Assembly (NCBI GenBank): GCA_023957245.1
Contig: JAMLHJ010000001.1
Span: forward strand, 333,273 to 397,272
Length of the DNA: 64,000 nucleotides
Direction: 5' to 3'
Source of the DNA: Chitinophagales bacterium
GTDB lineage: Bacteria > Bacteroidota > Bacteroidia > Chitinophagales > JADIYW01
Numbering within the stretch: the first letter of the stretch is position 1; each line of letters begins with the position of its first letter. This document shows positions 36,550-46,878 of this stretch, piece after piece. Both the position numbers and the translations under genes were made by a program. The notes below the pieces were generated by a model. That model saw only the letters and a list, made by a program, of their open reading frames with translations. It was not told where the DNA came from and did not search any database.

Positions 36550-38181
36550 CTATTTTGCTTTTACAACATTTATAGAACCTGTTCTTCCTTCTACATCAAT
36601 ACTTACCACATAAGAACCAGCCGCAAGTTGTTTCCATCCATTCACTTGAATAGTAGATTGACCAAATCCAGTCACATCTTGTGATAAAATTTGTCTTCCA
36701 CTTAAATCAGATACAATTAAATTAGTTTTTGCCATTGAAGGATTACTAAATTTAATAGACAATTTATCACTACTAGGATTTGGGAATGCTGACATCTCAT
36801 AAATATCTACATAGTTATCTTTAACTCCCGTAGGTATTGCTTCAATTTCCTTAACGATAGAATATTTATCTAAGATTTCACCAAATCTATTGATATACTG
36901 AACAACCATTTGACCTCCAACAATATCAACAACAATACTACCTGTTACACCAGTACCACCATCTCTAGTATAGAACACAGGGTACATAGCTTGAGGAATA
37001 TCATCATCACTAGTATAGTTACCACTATTACCAATTACAGAATATACTGTTCCTTTGCCGCCAACTTCTTTCACATAAGCTTCACCTAAATCAGGATTTC
37101 CACTAGTTCCATTAACAATATGTTTTGCAGGATCAAACGCCCATGCTTTTTCATAGAAACCATTAATTAAATAAGAACGCTCATATACGTGAGAGTGTCC
37201 TGACAATACTAAGTCCACTCCTGCTTCTTCCAAAATTGGAATCATAAACTTTTTCATATTAGCCATCATAATCTCATATCCTGTATCTGAGGAGTGAGAA
37301 CCTGCAGTAAATGGTGGTTGGTGGAAAAAGCATACTGTCCAAGGTAATTTATTCGCTTCTAAATCTTTTGCCAACCAAGTTTTCATTGGAGAAGGTTTAT
37401 TACTTGTCCATGCAAATGTTTCTGAATTTAAAACAATAAAGTGAACATGACCATAATCAAAAGAATAGTATATCTCTGTACCAGAAGGGAAACCACCTGC
37501 TTCACCATTTTTAGGCAAATCATGGATTTCATAGTATGCTCCTGTATCCAAATCTGGAACTACCCAATTTAAAATATTATCTCCTCTGATACTATTATAA
37601 TCATGATTTCCTGGTGTTGGATAATAATGTAAATACTTCATGATAGAATCATAGCCATAGTCTTTGCTGAACACTTTTGCTTGATATTCATCATCAAAAC
37701 CATTTTGATAAGCATTATCTCCTAACATCAACATGAAATCAACTGGGTGTGTTTTTGAAAACTCCATAAATGCATTTCTTGCCAATCTTTGTGGTTCATT
37801 AGCTTTACCAAAGTCACCAATTGCCCAGAATGAAAATCCAGTAGTATCACCATAAGCTTTGTTGGTAGTGATATAATGGTTTTCTCCTGAAGAAAGAGTA
37901 ACATCATCATAACCAATTGCGTAATAATATTTGGTATAAGGTGTTAAACCAGATACAAATACATTGTGGTCTATTAATGCAGAACTTTCGGTAAAGGTTC
38001 TATCCAGATTATCTGGAGTATCACCGATTTTAACCCATCCTACAGTAGCTGTAGATGTCCTCCACATCACTTTAACAGAATTAGGAGTAGCACTTTGCTG
38101 ATAAGGCCCTCTCAATAAATCTTGCGCATTCACACTACTCGTCAGTAGCACAAATAGCATTAGGTGTAGAAAATTTTTCAT
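36550..38181 (-). CDS. secreted purple-acid-phosphatase-like protein with T9SS tail
   Basis: A 543-residue exported enzyme. After a signal peptide (MLFVLLTSSVNAQ) comes a fibronectin-like N-terminal domain (SVKVMWRTSTATVGWVKIG). A metallophosphoesterase core follows: AIGDFGK, MLGDNAYQNG, TPGNHDYN, FFHQPPF and SGHSHVYERS. The C-terminus is a type IX sorting domain (SAFPNPSSDKLSIKF, LSGRQILSQDV, AAGSYVVSIDVEG). This is the layout of purple acid phosphatases, which release phosphate from organic esters outside the cell. It stands alone with its own terminator. Regulation by phosphate is likely but no Pho box was recognised. Confidence 0.88.
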   Translation of the reverse strand: MKNFLHLMLFVLLTSSVNAQDLLRGPYQQSATPNSVKVMWRTSTATVGWVKIGDTPDNLDRTFTESSALIDHNVFVSGLTPYTKYYYAIGYDDVTLSSGENHYITTNKAYGDTTGFSFWAIGDFGKANEPQRLARNAFMEFSKTHPVDFMLMLGDNAYQNGFDDEYQAKVFSKDYGYDSIMKYLHYYPTPGNHDYNSIRGDNILNWVVPDLDTGAYYEIHDLPKNGEAGGFPSGTEIYYSFDYGHVHFIVLNSETFAWTSNKPSPMKTWLAKDLEANKLPWTVCFFHQPPFTAGSHSSDTGYEIMMANMKKFMIPILEEAGVDLVLSGHSHVYERSYLINGFYEKAWAFDPAKHIVNGTSGNPDLGEAYVKEVGGKGTVYSVIGNSGNYTSDDDIPQAMYPVFYTRDGGTGVTGSIVVDIVGGQMVVQYINRFGEILDKYSIVKEIEAIPTGVKDNYVDIYEMSAFPNPSSDKLSIKFSNPSMAKTNLIVSDLSGRQILSQDVTGFGQSTIQVNGWKQLAAGSYVVSIDVEGRTGSINVVKAK

Positions 38182-38305
38182 TATTATCTTTTGATTGCCA
38201 TGAAGTTAAAACATTATTTTAACATTACCAAAATGACAAATGAAAAAATAAGGAAAGAAAGACAATTCGTTAAAAAAGCAAGGAAGAATACCTTTTAATA
38301 ATAGC

Positions 38306-39232
38306 CTAATTCTTTTGTTTTGGAATACTATAAATCATTCCTTCAATAGCGAGAGATGTATCTTCAAATGTATCTTGAGCTTCTCTAAGTAGCGGAGACA
38401 AATCTTGATATTTAGAAGAAAAATGACCTATAATTAAATGCTTAACTTCTGCATCTTTAGCTATCTGTGCTGCCTGATAAGCTGTAGAATGAAAAGTTTC
38501 TTTAGCTCTAGCTGCTGATTCATTTAGAAATGTACTTTCATGATATAATAAATCAGCATATTGAATTATTGGGACAATTGAAGGCAAAAACAATGTATCA
38601 GTACAATAAGCATAAGTTCGAGGAGGTAAGTTAGGCAAGGTCAACTGTTGGTTGCTAAAATAAATATCCTTAGAAATTCGAATATCCTCTCCTTTTCTCA
38701 GCGCATAATATTGTTCCGAACTAAGTTTTAAATCTTTGACAGCATCAGCATTTACTTTTCGAGGAAATACTTTTTCTTTAAATAGAAATCCAGTACAAGG
38801 AATTCTATGCTTTACAGGGAAACTGACAACTTCAACATCGTCATCTTCAAAAATAATTGAAGTTTCATCAGTTTGAGTTGAGACGAATTCCAATGGATAA
38901 GTCAATTTGGAATCAGATACTTCCAATTGCAATCGAATAATACTTTCCAATTGAGGAGGTCCAAAAATTGTAATTTTAGTCTCCCTTCTCAACAATTGAT
39001 AGGTAGTTAAAAGTCCAATAAGTCCAAAATAATGGTCACCATGAAGATGGCTAATAAAAATATTATCAATTCTGAAAAACTTCAATTTGTACTTTTGAAG
39101 TTGAAACTGAGTGCCTTCACCACAATCCACCAAGAAAACGTGGTGATGAATAAATATACATTGGCTACTTGGATGCCTATTATGTGCAGCCATTGCCGAA
39201 TTGGAACCTAATATTTGAACATCAAAGCTCAA
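38306..39232 (-). CDS. rnz: ribonuclease Z
   Basis: A 308-residue metallo-beta-lactamase-fold endonuclease that trims the 3' end of tRNA precursors. MSFDVQILGSNSAMAAHNRH is the family start, FISHLHGDHYFGL at 59-71 the zinc motif, PVKHRIPCTGF, TDTLFLP and HSTAYQAAQIA the later ligands, with IIGHFSSKY near the end. The start is a TTG at 39232 directly after the stop of the STAS gene. No ATG is available in frame, and the family alignment begins exactly there, so this rare start looks real and the genes coupled. Confidence 0.92.
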   Translation of the reverse strand: MSFDVQILGSNSAMAAHNRHPSSQCIFIHHHVFLVDCGEGTQFQLQKYKLKFFRIDNIFISHLHGDHYFGLIGLLTTYQLLRRETKITIFGPPQLESIIRLQLEVSDSKLTYPLEFVSTQTDETSIIFEDDDVEVVSFPVKHRIPCTGFLFKEKVFPRKVNADAVKDLKLSSEQYYALRKGEDIRISKDIYFSNQQLTLPNLPPRTYAYCTDTLFLPSIVPIIQYADLLYHESTFLNESAARAKETFHSTAYQAAQIAKDAEVKHLIIGHFSSKYQDLSPLLREAQDTFEDTSLAIEGMIYSIPKQKN

Positions 39233-39601
39233 CTATTCTTTTATTTTTGAATTCAGCTCATGAATTTTCACAAACTCTTCTGCTTCTTGAAGAGTAGAAA
39301 AAATATTTAAAACATCTTCCAATTGAGAAATTTTGATTAAAGATTTCACCTGAGCACCGAGATTACTTATTGCCAAAACACCACCCACTTCATTGCAAAT
39401 TCTATTAGCAAGTAATATAGAGCTCAATCCAGATGAATCTACAAAAGATACATTTTTCAAATCAATAATTAAATTTCTATACCCTTCTGCACTAATAATT
39501 GCAAACTCAGATTTGAGCATTGGGGCATTGGTTGACATTAATTTCTCAGTCAACAATTCTATAATTACGTAAAATTCTTTTTTATCAATTATGAATTTCA
39601 T
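39233..39601 (-). CDS. STAS-domain anti-sigma factor antagonist
   Basis: A 122-residue single STAS domain. LIIDLKNVSFVDSSGLSSIL contains the DSSGL motif, with Ser57 at the position phosphorylated in SpoIIAA. VGGVLAISNLGAQVKSLIKI is the following helix region. Such proteins switch partner kinases or phosphatases. No anti-sigma kinase or sigma factor is adjacent. It is immediately followed by rnz. Confidence 0.85.
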   Translation of the reverse strand: MKFIIDKKEFYVIIELLTEKLMSTNAPMLKSEFAIISAEGYRNLIIDLKNVSFVDSSGLSSILLANRICNEVGGVLAISNLGAQVKSLIKISQLEDVLNIFSTLQEAEEFVKIHELNSKIKE

Positions 39602-39831
39602 ATCATTCTCGGTTTAATCATTTTAAAAGTTCAAAGTAATATAATTTACTTCCAAATTAATCTCTGTGAGTTGGGAATACTACAAAAAAATGTAAAAAAT
39701 ACCCAAAACTCATACGAAGATAAAATTTTTAATTCCAAATAATTGTTTAAAAGATGCTAAGATTGTAATTTGATTGAGGTAATTCTGTCAGTATATAGAT
39801 TATGGCAGATTATTTGAAAACAAAAGAATGT

Positions 39832-42381
39832 ATGGAGGCAAAATTTTCACCTAAAGTCAAAGAAGTTATTTCTTTCAGTCGAGAAGAAGCATTGAGGCTA
39901 AATCATGACCAGATTGGTATAGAGCACTTGATGTTGGGATTGGTCAGAGAGGGAGACGGATTAGCAATAAAGATTTTAAAATCTTTAGATGTAGATATTA
40001 TTTTATTACGCAAGAAAATAGAAGATGCTATTAAAGATAAGATTAGTACGATTCCTGTCAATTCTGCAAGTTTACCATTAACTAAACAAGCTGAAAAAGT
40101 ATTGCGTATCACAGTTATTGAAGCGAAACAGATGAAAAGCGATACTATCAGCACTGAACATCTTATGTTGTCAATCCTCAAAAATCAAGACAATATTACC
40201 ACTCAAATTATGAGTAAAATGGATATAGATTATGATATTTTCAAAACAGAGTTAGATTATATTTTACAAGACAAACAAGAGGAAGGAAGTCGTCCTTCTG
40301 CCGAAATGTCAGCAGACTCAGAATCAGATCCATTTGAAGATGACGAAAGAGCAAAATCTCAGGCGTCTTTTGCAAGAAGGCCTAGTAATAAATCCAATAC
40401 TCCCGTTTTGGACAATTTCGGAAGAGATATCACCAAATTGGCAGAAGAAGACAAACTCGACCCAATTGTAGGAAGAGAAAATGAAATAGAGCGAGTTTCT
40501 CAAATATTAAGTAGGAGAAAAAAGAATAATCCTATTCTAATAGGAGAACCTGGCGTAGGAAAAACTGCTATTGTAGAAGGTCTTGCATTAAGAATCATCC
40601 AAAGAAAAGTTTCGAGAGTTCTTTTTAATAAGAGAATTGTTATGCTTGATTTAGCAGCATTAGTAGCTGGGACTAAATATAGAGGACAATTTGAAGAGCG
40701 AATTAAAGCTATCATGAATGAATTGGAAAAGAACAAAGATGTTATTTTGTTCATTGATGAGATTCATACAATTGTAGGAGCTGGTGGAGCTACGGGTTCT
40801 TTAGATGCTTCAAATATTTTCAAACCTGCATTAGCCAGAGGAGAACTACAATGTATAGGTGCTTCAACACTAGATGAGTACCGTCAACATATTGAAAAAG
40901 ATGGGGCTTTAGATCGTAGATTCCAGAAAGTCATTGTTGATTCTCCTTCGATTGATGAAACAATTGAAATCATCACCAATATCAAATCTAAGTATGAAGA
41001 ATATCATAATGTAACATATAGTGATGATGCAATAAAAGCTTGTGTTCTATTAAGCAATAGATATATTACTGACCGATTCTTACCAGACAAAGCCATTGAC
41101 ATAATGGATGAAGTCGGCGCAAGAGTTCACTTGAAAAACATTTTTGTTCCTGAGGAAATTACTCAACTAGAAAACGAAATTGAGCAAATCAAGTTAGAAA
41201 AAAATCAAGTTGTTAAAAGTCAAAAATATGAAGACGCTGCAAAATTGAGAGATCAAGAAAAGCGACTTCAAGAACAACTTGCTCAAGCTAAGATTCAATG
41301 GGATGAAGATGCCAAAAGCAAAAGATATCCAGTTTCTGAAGAAGATATTGCAGAAGTTGTTGCCATGATGACTGGTATTCCTACTAGTAAAGTAGCGCAA
41401 TCTGAAAGCAAAAGACTTATAACAATGGCTGATGATTTGAAAAAACAAGTTATCGGTCAAGATGAGGCTACTATAAAAATTACTAAGGCTATCCAAAGAA
41501 ATAGGGTCGGTCTAAAAGATCCCAAAAAACCAATTGGTTCATTTATTTTCTTAGGACCTACAGGCGTTGGCAAAACAGAACTTGCGAGAGCATTGGCGAG
41601 ATATATGTTCGACACAGAAGACGCACTGATAAGGATAGACATGAGTGAATACATGGAAAAATTCAGTATTTCTAGACTAATTGGAGCGCCTCCGGGATAT
41701 GTGGGATACGAAGAAGGAGGTCAATTGACAGAAAAAGTACGTCGCAAACCTTATTCTGTAATTTTGCTCGATGAGATTGAAAAAGCACATCCTGATGTTT
41801 ATAATATCTTATTACAAGTATTAGACGATGGTCAGTTGACTGATGGATTGGGTAGAAAAGTCAATTTTAAAAATACTATCATCATTATGACCTCCAATAT
41901 TGGAGTGAGACAATTGAAGGACTTCGGTACAGGTGTAGGTTTTTCTACAAGTGCAAGAGTATTGAATGAAGAAGACAACACAAAAGCTGTTATTCAAAAA
42001 GCTTTGTCAAAAACTTTTTCTCCAGAGTTCTTAAATAGAATAGATGATGTCATTATCTTCAACAGCCTCGAAAAAGAGCAGATACACAAGATTATAGATA
42101 TTATTTTGGTATCTGTATTTAAGAGATTGTCAGATTTGGGATATGAGATTGAATTGACAGATGCAGCTAAAGATTTCATAGCAGATAAGGGTTATGACCC
42201 ACAATTTGGAGCAAGACCATTGCATAGAGCGATACAAAAGTATATTGAAGATCCTTTGGCGGAAGAGATATTAAACCAGAATATTGAAGCAGGAGATCAT
42301 ATCTATATAGACATTCAAGAAGATAGTAAAGATAAATTAACATTCAAGACCAATAATTCTGTTAAAAATTCACTAAAATAA
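39832..42381 (+). CDS. clpC: ClpC-type AAA+ unfoldase
   Basis: An 849-residue chaperone-protease ATPase. The N-domain repeats ([33 protein letters not shown]) precede D1 ([15 protein letters not shown]), a UVR-like coiled middle ([20 protein letters not shown]), and D2 ([28 protein letters not shown]). The short middle region marks ClpC rather than ClpB. It feeds substrates to ClpP, which is not in the window. Start ATG 39832 (MEAKFSP) is the usual family start; an in-frame ATG at 39802 would add ten residues. Confidence 0.92.
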   Translation: MEAKFSPKVKEVISFSREEALRLNHDQIGIEHLMLGLVREGDGLAIKILKSLDVDIILLRKKIEDAIKDKISTIPVNSASLPLTKQAEKVLRITVIEAKQMKSDTISTEHLMLSILKNQDNITTQIMSKMDIDYDIFKTELDYILQDKQEEGSRPSAEMSADSESDPFEDDERAKSQASFARRPSNKSNTPVLDNFGRDITKLAEEDKLDPIVGRENEIERVSQILSRRKKNNPILIGEPGVGKTAIVEGLALRIIQRKVSRVLFNKRIVMLDLAALVAGTKYRGQFEERIKAIMNELEKNKDVILFIDEIHTIVGAGGATGSLDASNIFKPALARGELQCIGASTLDEYRQHIEKDGALDRRFQKVIVDSPSIDETIEIITNIKSKYEEYHNVTYSDDAIKACVLLSNRYITDRFLPDKAIDIMDEVGARVHLKNIFVPEEITQLENEIEQIKLEKNQVVKSQKYEDAAKLRDQEKRLQEQLAQAKIQWDEDAKSKRYPVSEEDIAEVVAMMTGIPTSKVAQSESKRLITMADDLKKQVIGQDEATIKITKAIQRNRVGLKDPKKPIGSFIFLGPTGVGKTELARALARYMFDTEDALIRIDMSEYMEKFSISRLIGAPPGYVGYEEGGQLTEKVRRKPYSVILLDEIEKAHPDVYNILLQVLDDGQLTDGLGRKVNFKNTIIIMTSNIGVRQLKDFGTGVGFSTSARVLNEEDNTKAVIQKALSKTFSPEFLNRIDDVIIFNSLEKEQIHKIIDIILVSVFKRLSDLGYEIELTDAAKDFIADKGYDPQFGARPLHRAIQKYIEDPLAEEILNQNIEAGDHIYIDIQEDSKDKLTFKTNNSVKNSLK

Positions 42382-42448
42382 ATTTAGATTTGAGAAACCA
42401 ACAAAATATTGTACAATTCAAGTAATTGTCGGTAAAACACACACACAA

Positions 42449-43345
42449 ATGTCAAATCAAATTTTTAAAACTGGTATCTTTTACGATGGCAATTACTTTT
42501 CTAGGGTCAGTAATTATTATAATTATGAACACCCTAGGAAAAGTAGGTTAAGCATCTCCGGCTTGCATTATTTTATAAAATCTTATTTGGCTGATAAACT
42601 TCAGACAGATACAAGATTGATATCTATTATTGAAGCTCATTATTATAGGGGTCGCTTTACTTCTTATGAATCTAAAGAAGCCAATAAATTGCTCTCTGAA
42701 CGATTATTTGATGATGTATTAATGAATGAAGGCATTGCCACGCATTATCTACCATTGAGAATCAATGAAGAAGGTAAAAAAATTGAAAAAGGCATCGACC
42801 TTGCCATGGCATTAGATATATACGAGATAGCTTTTTTGAAAAAATTGGATTATATCGTATTAGTTGTATGTGATGGAGATTATTCTTTATTAGTAAAAAA
42901 ATTGAATACACTTGGGGTAAAAGTTATTTTATTAGCTTGGGATTTCGAATTCTATGATAATAAAACAGATAAAAATATTTCCACAACGACTTCAGTAGAG
43001 CTTCTTAAAGAGTGCAATTACCCAATAATCATGCATGAAATCATTGATAATATCGCTAATCAGAGCAAAGCGATTATTAATGATTTATTTGTATCCAAAG
43101 ACATTCCTTCCTACGATCAGATAGAAAGGTCTAGTGATGAAACCGGTACTAAATATTCTGGAGTAATATTTAAACTCAAAGACGGTTATGGATTTATCTC
43201 TAAGCCACCATCTAATCTTTTCTTCCATTGGACAGAAGTTGAAGATACTGATTTCAATGACTTACACGAAGGAGATAATGTCATTTATGAAACAGCCATC
43301 AATGACAAAGGGCAAGAAATTGCAGTAAAAGTATCTAAGGAGTAA
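42449..43345 (+). CDS. NYN-domain nuclease fused to a cold-shock-like domain
   Basis: A 298-residue protein. The first 190 residues form a NYN (PIN-like, LabA/DUF88) domain. Acidic residues needed for metal-dependent RNA cleavage are seen in GIFYDGNYF, KGIDLAMALDI and VVCDGDYSLLVKKL. A linker of about 35 residues leads to a C-terminal OB-fold (about 230-297): SGVIFKLKDGYGFISKPP, NLFFHWTEVED and EGDNVIYETA match the cold-shock RNA-binding pattern. The fusion suggests an RNase that brings its own RNA-binding module. It follows clpC by 67 bases and overlaps the end of the convergent gene by 11 bases. Confidence 0.82.
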   Translation: MSNQIFKTGIFYDGNYFSRVSNYYNYEHPRKSRLSISGLHYFIKSYLADKLQTDTRLISIIEAHYYRGRFTSYESKEANKLLSERLFDDVLMNEGIATHYLPLRINEEGKKIEKGIDLAMALDIYEIAFLKKLDYIVLVVCDGDYSLLVKKLNTLGVKVILLAWDFEFYDNKTDKNISTTTSVELLKECNYPIIMHEIIDNIANQSKAIINDLFVSKDIPSYDQIERSSDETGTKYSGVIFKLKDGYGFISKPPSNLFFHWTEVEDTDFNDLHEGDNVIYETAINDKGQEIAVKVSKE

Positions 43346-44441
43346 TTTTTGTATATCTCAAATAATTGCCTGTCGAAGGGTTTTTCCAAACATATTTTGA
43401 TGGTGTAAGAATCACTGGAAGATATTTCTGTGTTTTGTAACCTTCAAATCTTAAATGCAATCCATTGTCAGCAATATACCAACTTCCTTTAAGCGATTGA
43501 CCATCTTTCTTTTTCAAATTCAAGACTTTAGAAAATTTGAATTCTAAGACTTCACCTTTATCTGTCAACCACTTACCTATTATCATATAAGGATTAATAT
43601 CCGTCAAAGTTTCTTTTCCTACATCCACCACCATTCGACTATCAAAACAATTATCAAAAATGGCCTGTTGAGTGGTTTGTTTATTTTCAATAGGTAAGGC
43701 ATTAAAATCTTTAAAATTTACCTTTTGTTGCAAGGTATTCATATAACAATCCGCTATATTCAAAAAAACAGTTGAAGGAATATTCGTATTGATTGCCATA
43801 CTATCCAACAATGACTCTTCAATAATCTTCAAAGCATTCTCATTCCATCCACTCTCGCTCAAAGATCTTTTTTTGCAAATAGCTACTACATCTAAAATAA
43901 CATTAGTCCCTGAAAACACACCAGTATTTTCAATTGCTAAATATTGTTTTCCATTGATATAAGTAGGATCACAGACTTCTTTCCAAGCTTTGGAAACATT
44001 CAAAGATGAAAAATCATCAGCATACTCAAACTTCGTATTGGTAAATTGCTTCTGAAAATTCACTGCTTGCTCTGAAGATTTTAATAAGTAAAAATTTAAT
44101 TTCTGAGACATCCCAGACGGGATAATAGGAAGGTCATTGGGTAAATAATTCTTACTGTTCAATTTCATATCCAAATGTTCTACAAATGGACTCTCAGCAA
44201 TATACTTAGAAACATTTTCTTTCTTAATCAAATTATAATACCTATAATACCAACGTATAGTGTTCACAGGCAACTCTACCTCTATCACAGTGGCATATTT
44301 ACCTGAGAAATAAGCACTACCTTTAGGTTCTAGCGTATAAACTTGATGATTGAGTATGGGAAGTAAAACTTCCTCTTGTGCCTTCAACTTCAAAACAGCA
44401 CAAGCCATCAATAAAACCCATATACAAATCCTACTTATCAA
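43335..44441 (-). CDS. exported protein of unknown function
   Basis: A 368-residue protein not recognised. It has a signal peptide (ICIWVLLMACAVLKLKAQ), then a mostly beta domain. The last 70 residues (MIIGKWLTDKGEVLEFKFSK, GSWYIADNGLHLRFEG) resemble a lipocalin-like barrel of the kind found in many exported Bacteroidota proteins. Cysteines are few. It begins at a TTG four bases after the response-regulator gene, so it may be co-translated with it and could be one of its targets; this is only inference from position. Confidence 0.5.
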   Translation of the reverse strand: MISRICIWVLLMACAVLKLKAQEEVLLPILNHQVYTLEPKGSAYFSGKYATVIEVELPVNTIRWYYRYYNLIKKENVSKYIAESPFVEHLDMKLNSKNYLPNDLPIIPSGMSQKLNFYLLKSSEQAVNFQKQFTNTKFEYADDFSSLNVSKAWKEVCDPTYINGKQYLAIENTGVFSGTNVILDVVAICKKRSLSESGWNENALKIIEESLLDSMAINTNIPSTVFLNIADCYMNTLQQKVNFKDFNALPIENKQTTQQAIFDNCFDSRMVVDVGKETLTDINPYMIIGKWLTDKGEVLEFKFSKVLNLKKKDGQSLKGSWYIADNGLHLRFEGYKTQKYLPVILTPSKYVWKNPSTGNYLRYTKITP

Positions 44442-44445
44442 ATAG

Positions 44446-45804
44446 CTATCTTTTAATCAATCCATAATTGGACATCAATTCATTTAATTCAGACTTAGAA
44501 ACTTGTAATCTCTCTGCAGTTTTCACTACATTCCAACTTTCCTTTTCAAGAAAATTTTCAATAAACATTCTTTTCATATAGTCTGAGAATTGGTTCAGTC
44601 CATTAAATTTATCAAAATCTACTCCAACAGTTGACATTGAAAAAGAATTGACATAATCTTTTACATCATCAACAGAAATAGATTTTCCAGACATGATAAT
44701 CAATCTTTCAACAATATTTCTTAACTCTCTGATATTACCAGTCCAATTTCTATTTTTCAAAAGCTCTAAAGCCTCATCGTCAAACTCTTTCTCTGGCATA
44801 GCGTATTCATTGCATATATCTGTCAAAAAATATTTGGCAAGTAATGGAATATCTTCCTTCCTTTCATTCAAAGATGGAACTTTAATCTCAATCACTGACA
44901 AACGATGATATAAGTCCATTCTAAAACGACCCGCTTCAATCTCTTTATGCAAATCTTTATTAGTAGCCGCTACAATCCTTACATTGACTTTGATATCCTT
45001 CTCTCCTCCTACCTTAGTAATCGTATTTTCTTGTAAAGCTCTCAACACTTTAGCTTGAGCACTCAGACTCATATCTCCTATCTCATCTAAAAATAAGGTA
45101 CCTCCTTCTGCTTGTTCAAATTTCCCAATACGAGTTTTCACTGCGGACGTAAATGCCCCTTTTTCGTGACCAAATAATTCGCTCTCAATTAACTCAGAAG
45201 GAATTGCGGCACAATTCACTTCTACCAAAGGGCCTGAAGAACGGTTGCTTTTCTCATGTAACCATCTCGCAACAAGCTCTTTACCAGAACCATTATCACC
45301 AGTAATCAATACTCTAGCTTCAGTGGGACCTACCTTGTCTATCATATCTTTAATCTTCAACATAGGCAGGGAAGAGCCTACCATCTCCCTAGTTTTTGAG
45401 CTAGATATCTTTTTACGCAGTGTTTTTGTTTCCGTCACCAATGAAGATTTCTCCATCGCATTTCTCACAGTAATAAGAATACGATTTAAATCTGGTGGTT
45501 TGGGTACATAATCATAAGCACCTTTTTTCACAGCTTCAATTGCTGTTTCAATATTGCCATGTCCTGACAACACAACTACTGGAGTATCTTTTCCAGCTGC
45601 TCTCATGCCATCTAAAACCTCCATGCCATCTTTCTTAGGCATTTTGATATCTAGTAAAATGACATCATAATCTGAGCTCAAAATTTTAGACAATCCTACC
45701 TCACCATCTTCAGCCTCATCCACTTCAAATTTCTCAAACTCAAAGATTTCTCTTAAAATTCTACGATTAGGTCTTTCATCATCTACCAATAATATACGAG
45801 GCAT
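44446..45804 (-). CDS. sigma54-dependent response regulator (NtrC type)
   Basis: A 452-residue regulator. The receiver domain (RILLVDDE, phospho-acceptor Asp52 in [20 protein letters not shown]) precedes an AAA+ domain with [17 protein letters not shown] as Walker A and [13 protein letters not shown] as the sigma54-contact loop. [21 protein letters not shown] is Walker B, and [13 protein letters not shown] the sensor region. A C-terminal Fis-type helix-turn-helix ends the protein. The contact loop is GAFTSA instead of GAFTGA. Start is set at ATG 45804 (MPRILLVDD); an upstream TTG adds seven residues. No partner kinase lies in the window. Confidence 0.9.
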   Translation of the reverse strand: MPRILLVDDERPNRRILREIFEFEKFEVDEAEDGEVGLSKILSSDYDVILLDIKMPKKDGMEVLDGMRAAGKDTPVVVLSGHGNIETAIEAVKKGAYDYVPKPPDLNRILITVRNAMEKSSLVTETKTLRKKISSSKTREMVGSSLPMLKIKDMIDKVGPTEARVLITGDNGSGKELVARWLHEKSNRSSGPLVEVNCAAIPSELIESELFGHEKGAFTSAVKTRIGKFEQAEGGTLFLDEIGDMSLSAQAKVLRALQENTITKVGGEKDIKVNVRIVAATNKDLHKEIEAGRFRMDLYHRLSVIEIKVPSLNERKEDIPLLAKYFLTDICNEYAMPEKEFDDEALELLKNRNWTGNIRELRNIVERLIIMSGKSISVDDVKDYVNSFSMSTVGVDFDKFNGLNQFSDYMKRMFIENFLEKESWNVVKTAERLQVSKSELNELMSNYGLIKR

Positions 45805-45969
45805 CTCCAATAAATTTGTTGCCAAAATATCAAAAATACTCCTGTCTTCATAATGTTCTTACCTGTTTTGAAGATAAAACGTACATGTAGCTATTAGAAA
45901 ACAATTATTTTCCTACTGAAAAAGTAAAATTCAATATGATTTTAAGAAAATTGGATAGAAGAGAAAAAA

Positions 45970-46878
45970 TTAAAACTTCAACAATCCACGATATTTTTCA
46001 CTATTAAGTGGGTCAAGTTTTGAAAGTACATCTACCATAGATCCTTTCTCCATAGGAGTTGCACCTTTCAGCAAATTGAATAATTCATCAGATTTCGCTA
46101 TAAAAAATGTACGTAACAAAATATTATTGGGAGAATCTTCATTGAATTTTTCTAAGTCCTTAATTGAAGACAATACTGCTTGCCTTGCAGTTGTTACATC
46201 ATTATACATCCTATCCATTCCAGAATAATGATAAGTATAGATGACTTGGTTAAAAACTTTAAACCTTGGATTGAGTATAGCATCTACTAATTGGTATCTA
46301 TTATTAGAACCATCAAAAGCACTCCAACCTTTATACTTTGAACGAGCACTCTGAGGAATAGCATCAATAACAGACTTTGCCAACTTAAAGTAAGGCTCGC
46401 CACCATTAGCTTGGAAAGTTGCATAATCATATCCAATAATGACATACGCATAAAACGCAAGAAGAGAAGTCAAGTTATTAGTATAGCCATTTGCGATATA
46501 ATCTAATTGTTGAAACTCAAAATATTCAAAATCACATTCTTTATCATTCTGACTGAAAACAGGTGATTGATAACTAGAATTAAATACGGGTCTTTGTGAT
46601 TGGATAATAAAAGAAGCTTTATAATCTCCTTCTGTAGGCGACTCAGTAATATTAATGATAATAGCACATTTAATTTTTTCAAATGGTTCAAATTTATCAT
46701 TTGTCCACTTTCTATTATTCATAAACTGATAAACTGAATTTTCTAGCGTCTTAAATACTTTAGGGTCAATATTTTGTGCTTTAATAGCTTCTACTCTTAC
46801 AGAACAATCTAATTCTTGAGCTTGTAAGCTAAAGAAAGACATTAAAGTACAAATTATTAAAACACCTAAAAACCTCAT
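45970..46878 (-). CDS. DUF4835 exported protein
   Basis: A 302-residue protein with a signal peptide (LGVLIICTLMSFFSLQAQ), then ELDCSVRVEAIKAQNIDPKV at the mature start, as in the DUF4835 family of Bacteroidota. YKASFIIQSQRPVFNSSY and LLAFYAYVIIGYDYATF are further family-like segments. Function is unknown; the constant place behind coaBC in this phylum suggests a basic role, possibly at the envelope. Its ATG overlaps the coaBC stop as ATGA. Confidence 0.8.
   Translation of the reverse strand: MRFLGVLIICTLMSFFSLQAQELDCSVRVEAIKAQNIDPKVFKTLENSVYQFMNNRKWTNDKFEPFEKIKCAIIINITESPTEGDYKASFIIQSQRPVFNSSYQSPVFSQNDKECDFEYFEFQQLDYIANGYTNNLTSLLAFYAYVIIGYDYATFQANGGEPYFKLAKSVIDAIPQSARSKYKGWSAFDGSNNRYQLVDAILNPRFKVFNQVIYTYHYSGMDRMYNDVTTARQAVLSSIKDLEKFNEDSPNNILLRTFFIAKSDELFNLLKGATPMEKGSMVDVLSKLDPLNSEKYRGLLKF

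Noticed and set aside
42449..43345. NYN protein as a toxin-antitoxin or phage-defence component
   Set aside because: No antitoxin-like partner or defence genes are adjacent; the neighbours are clpC and an exported protein.
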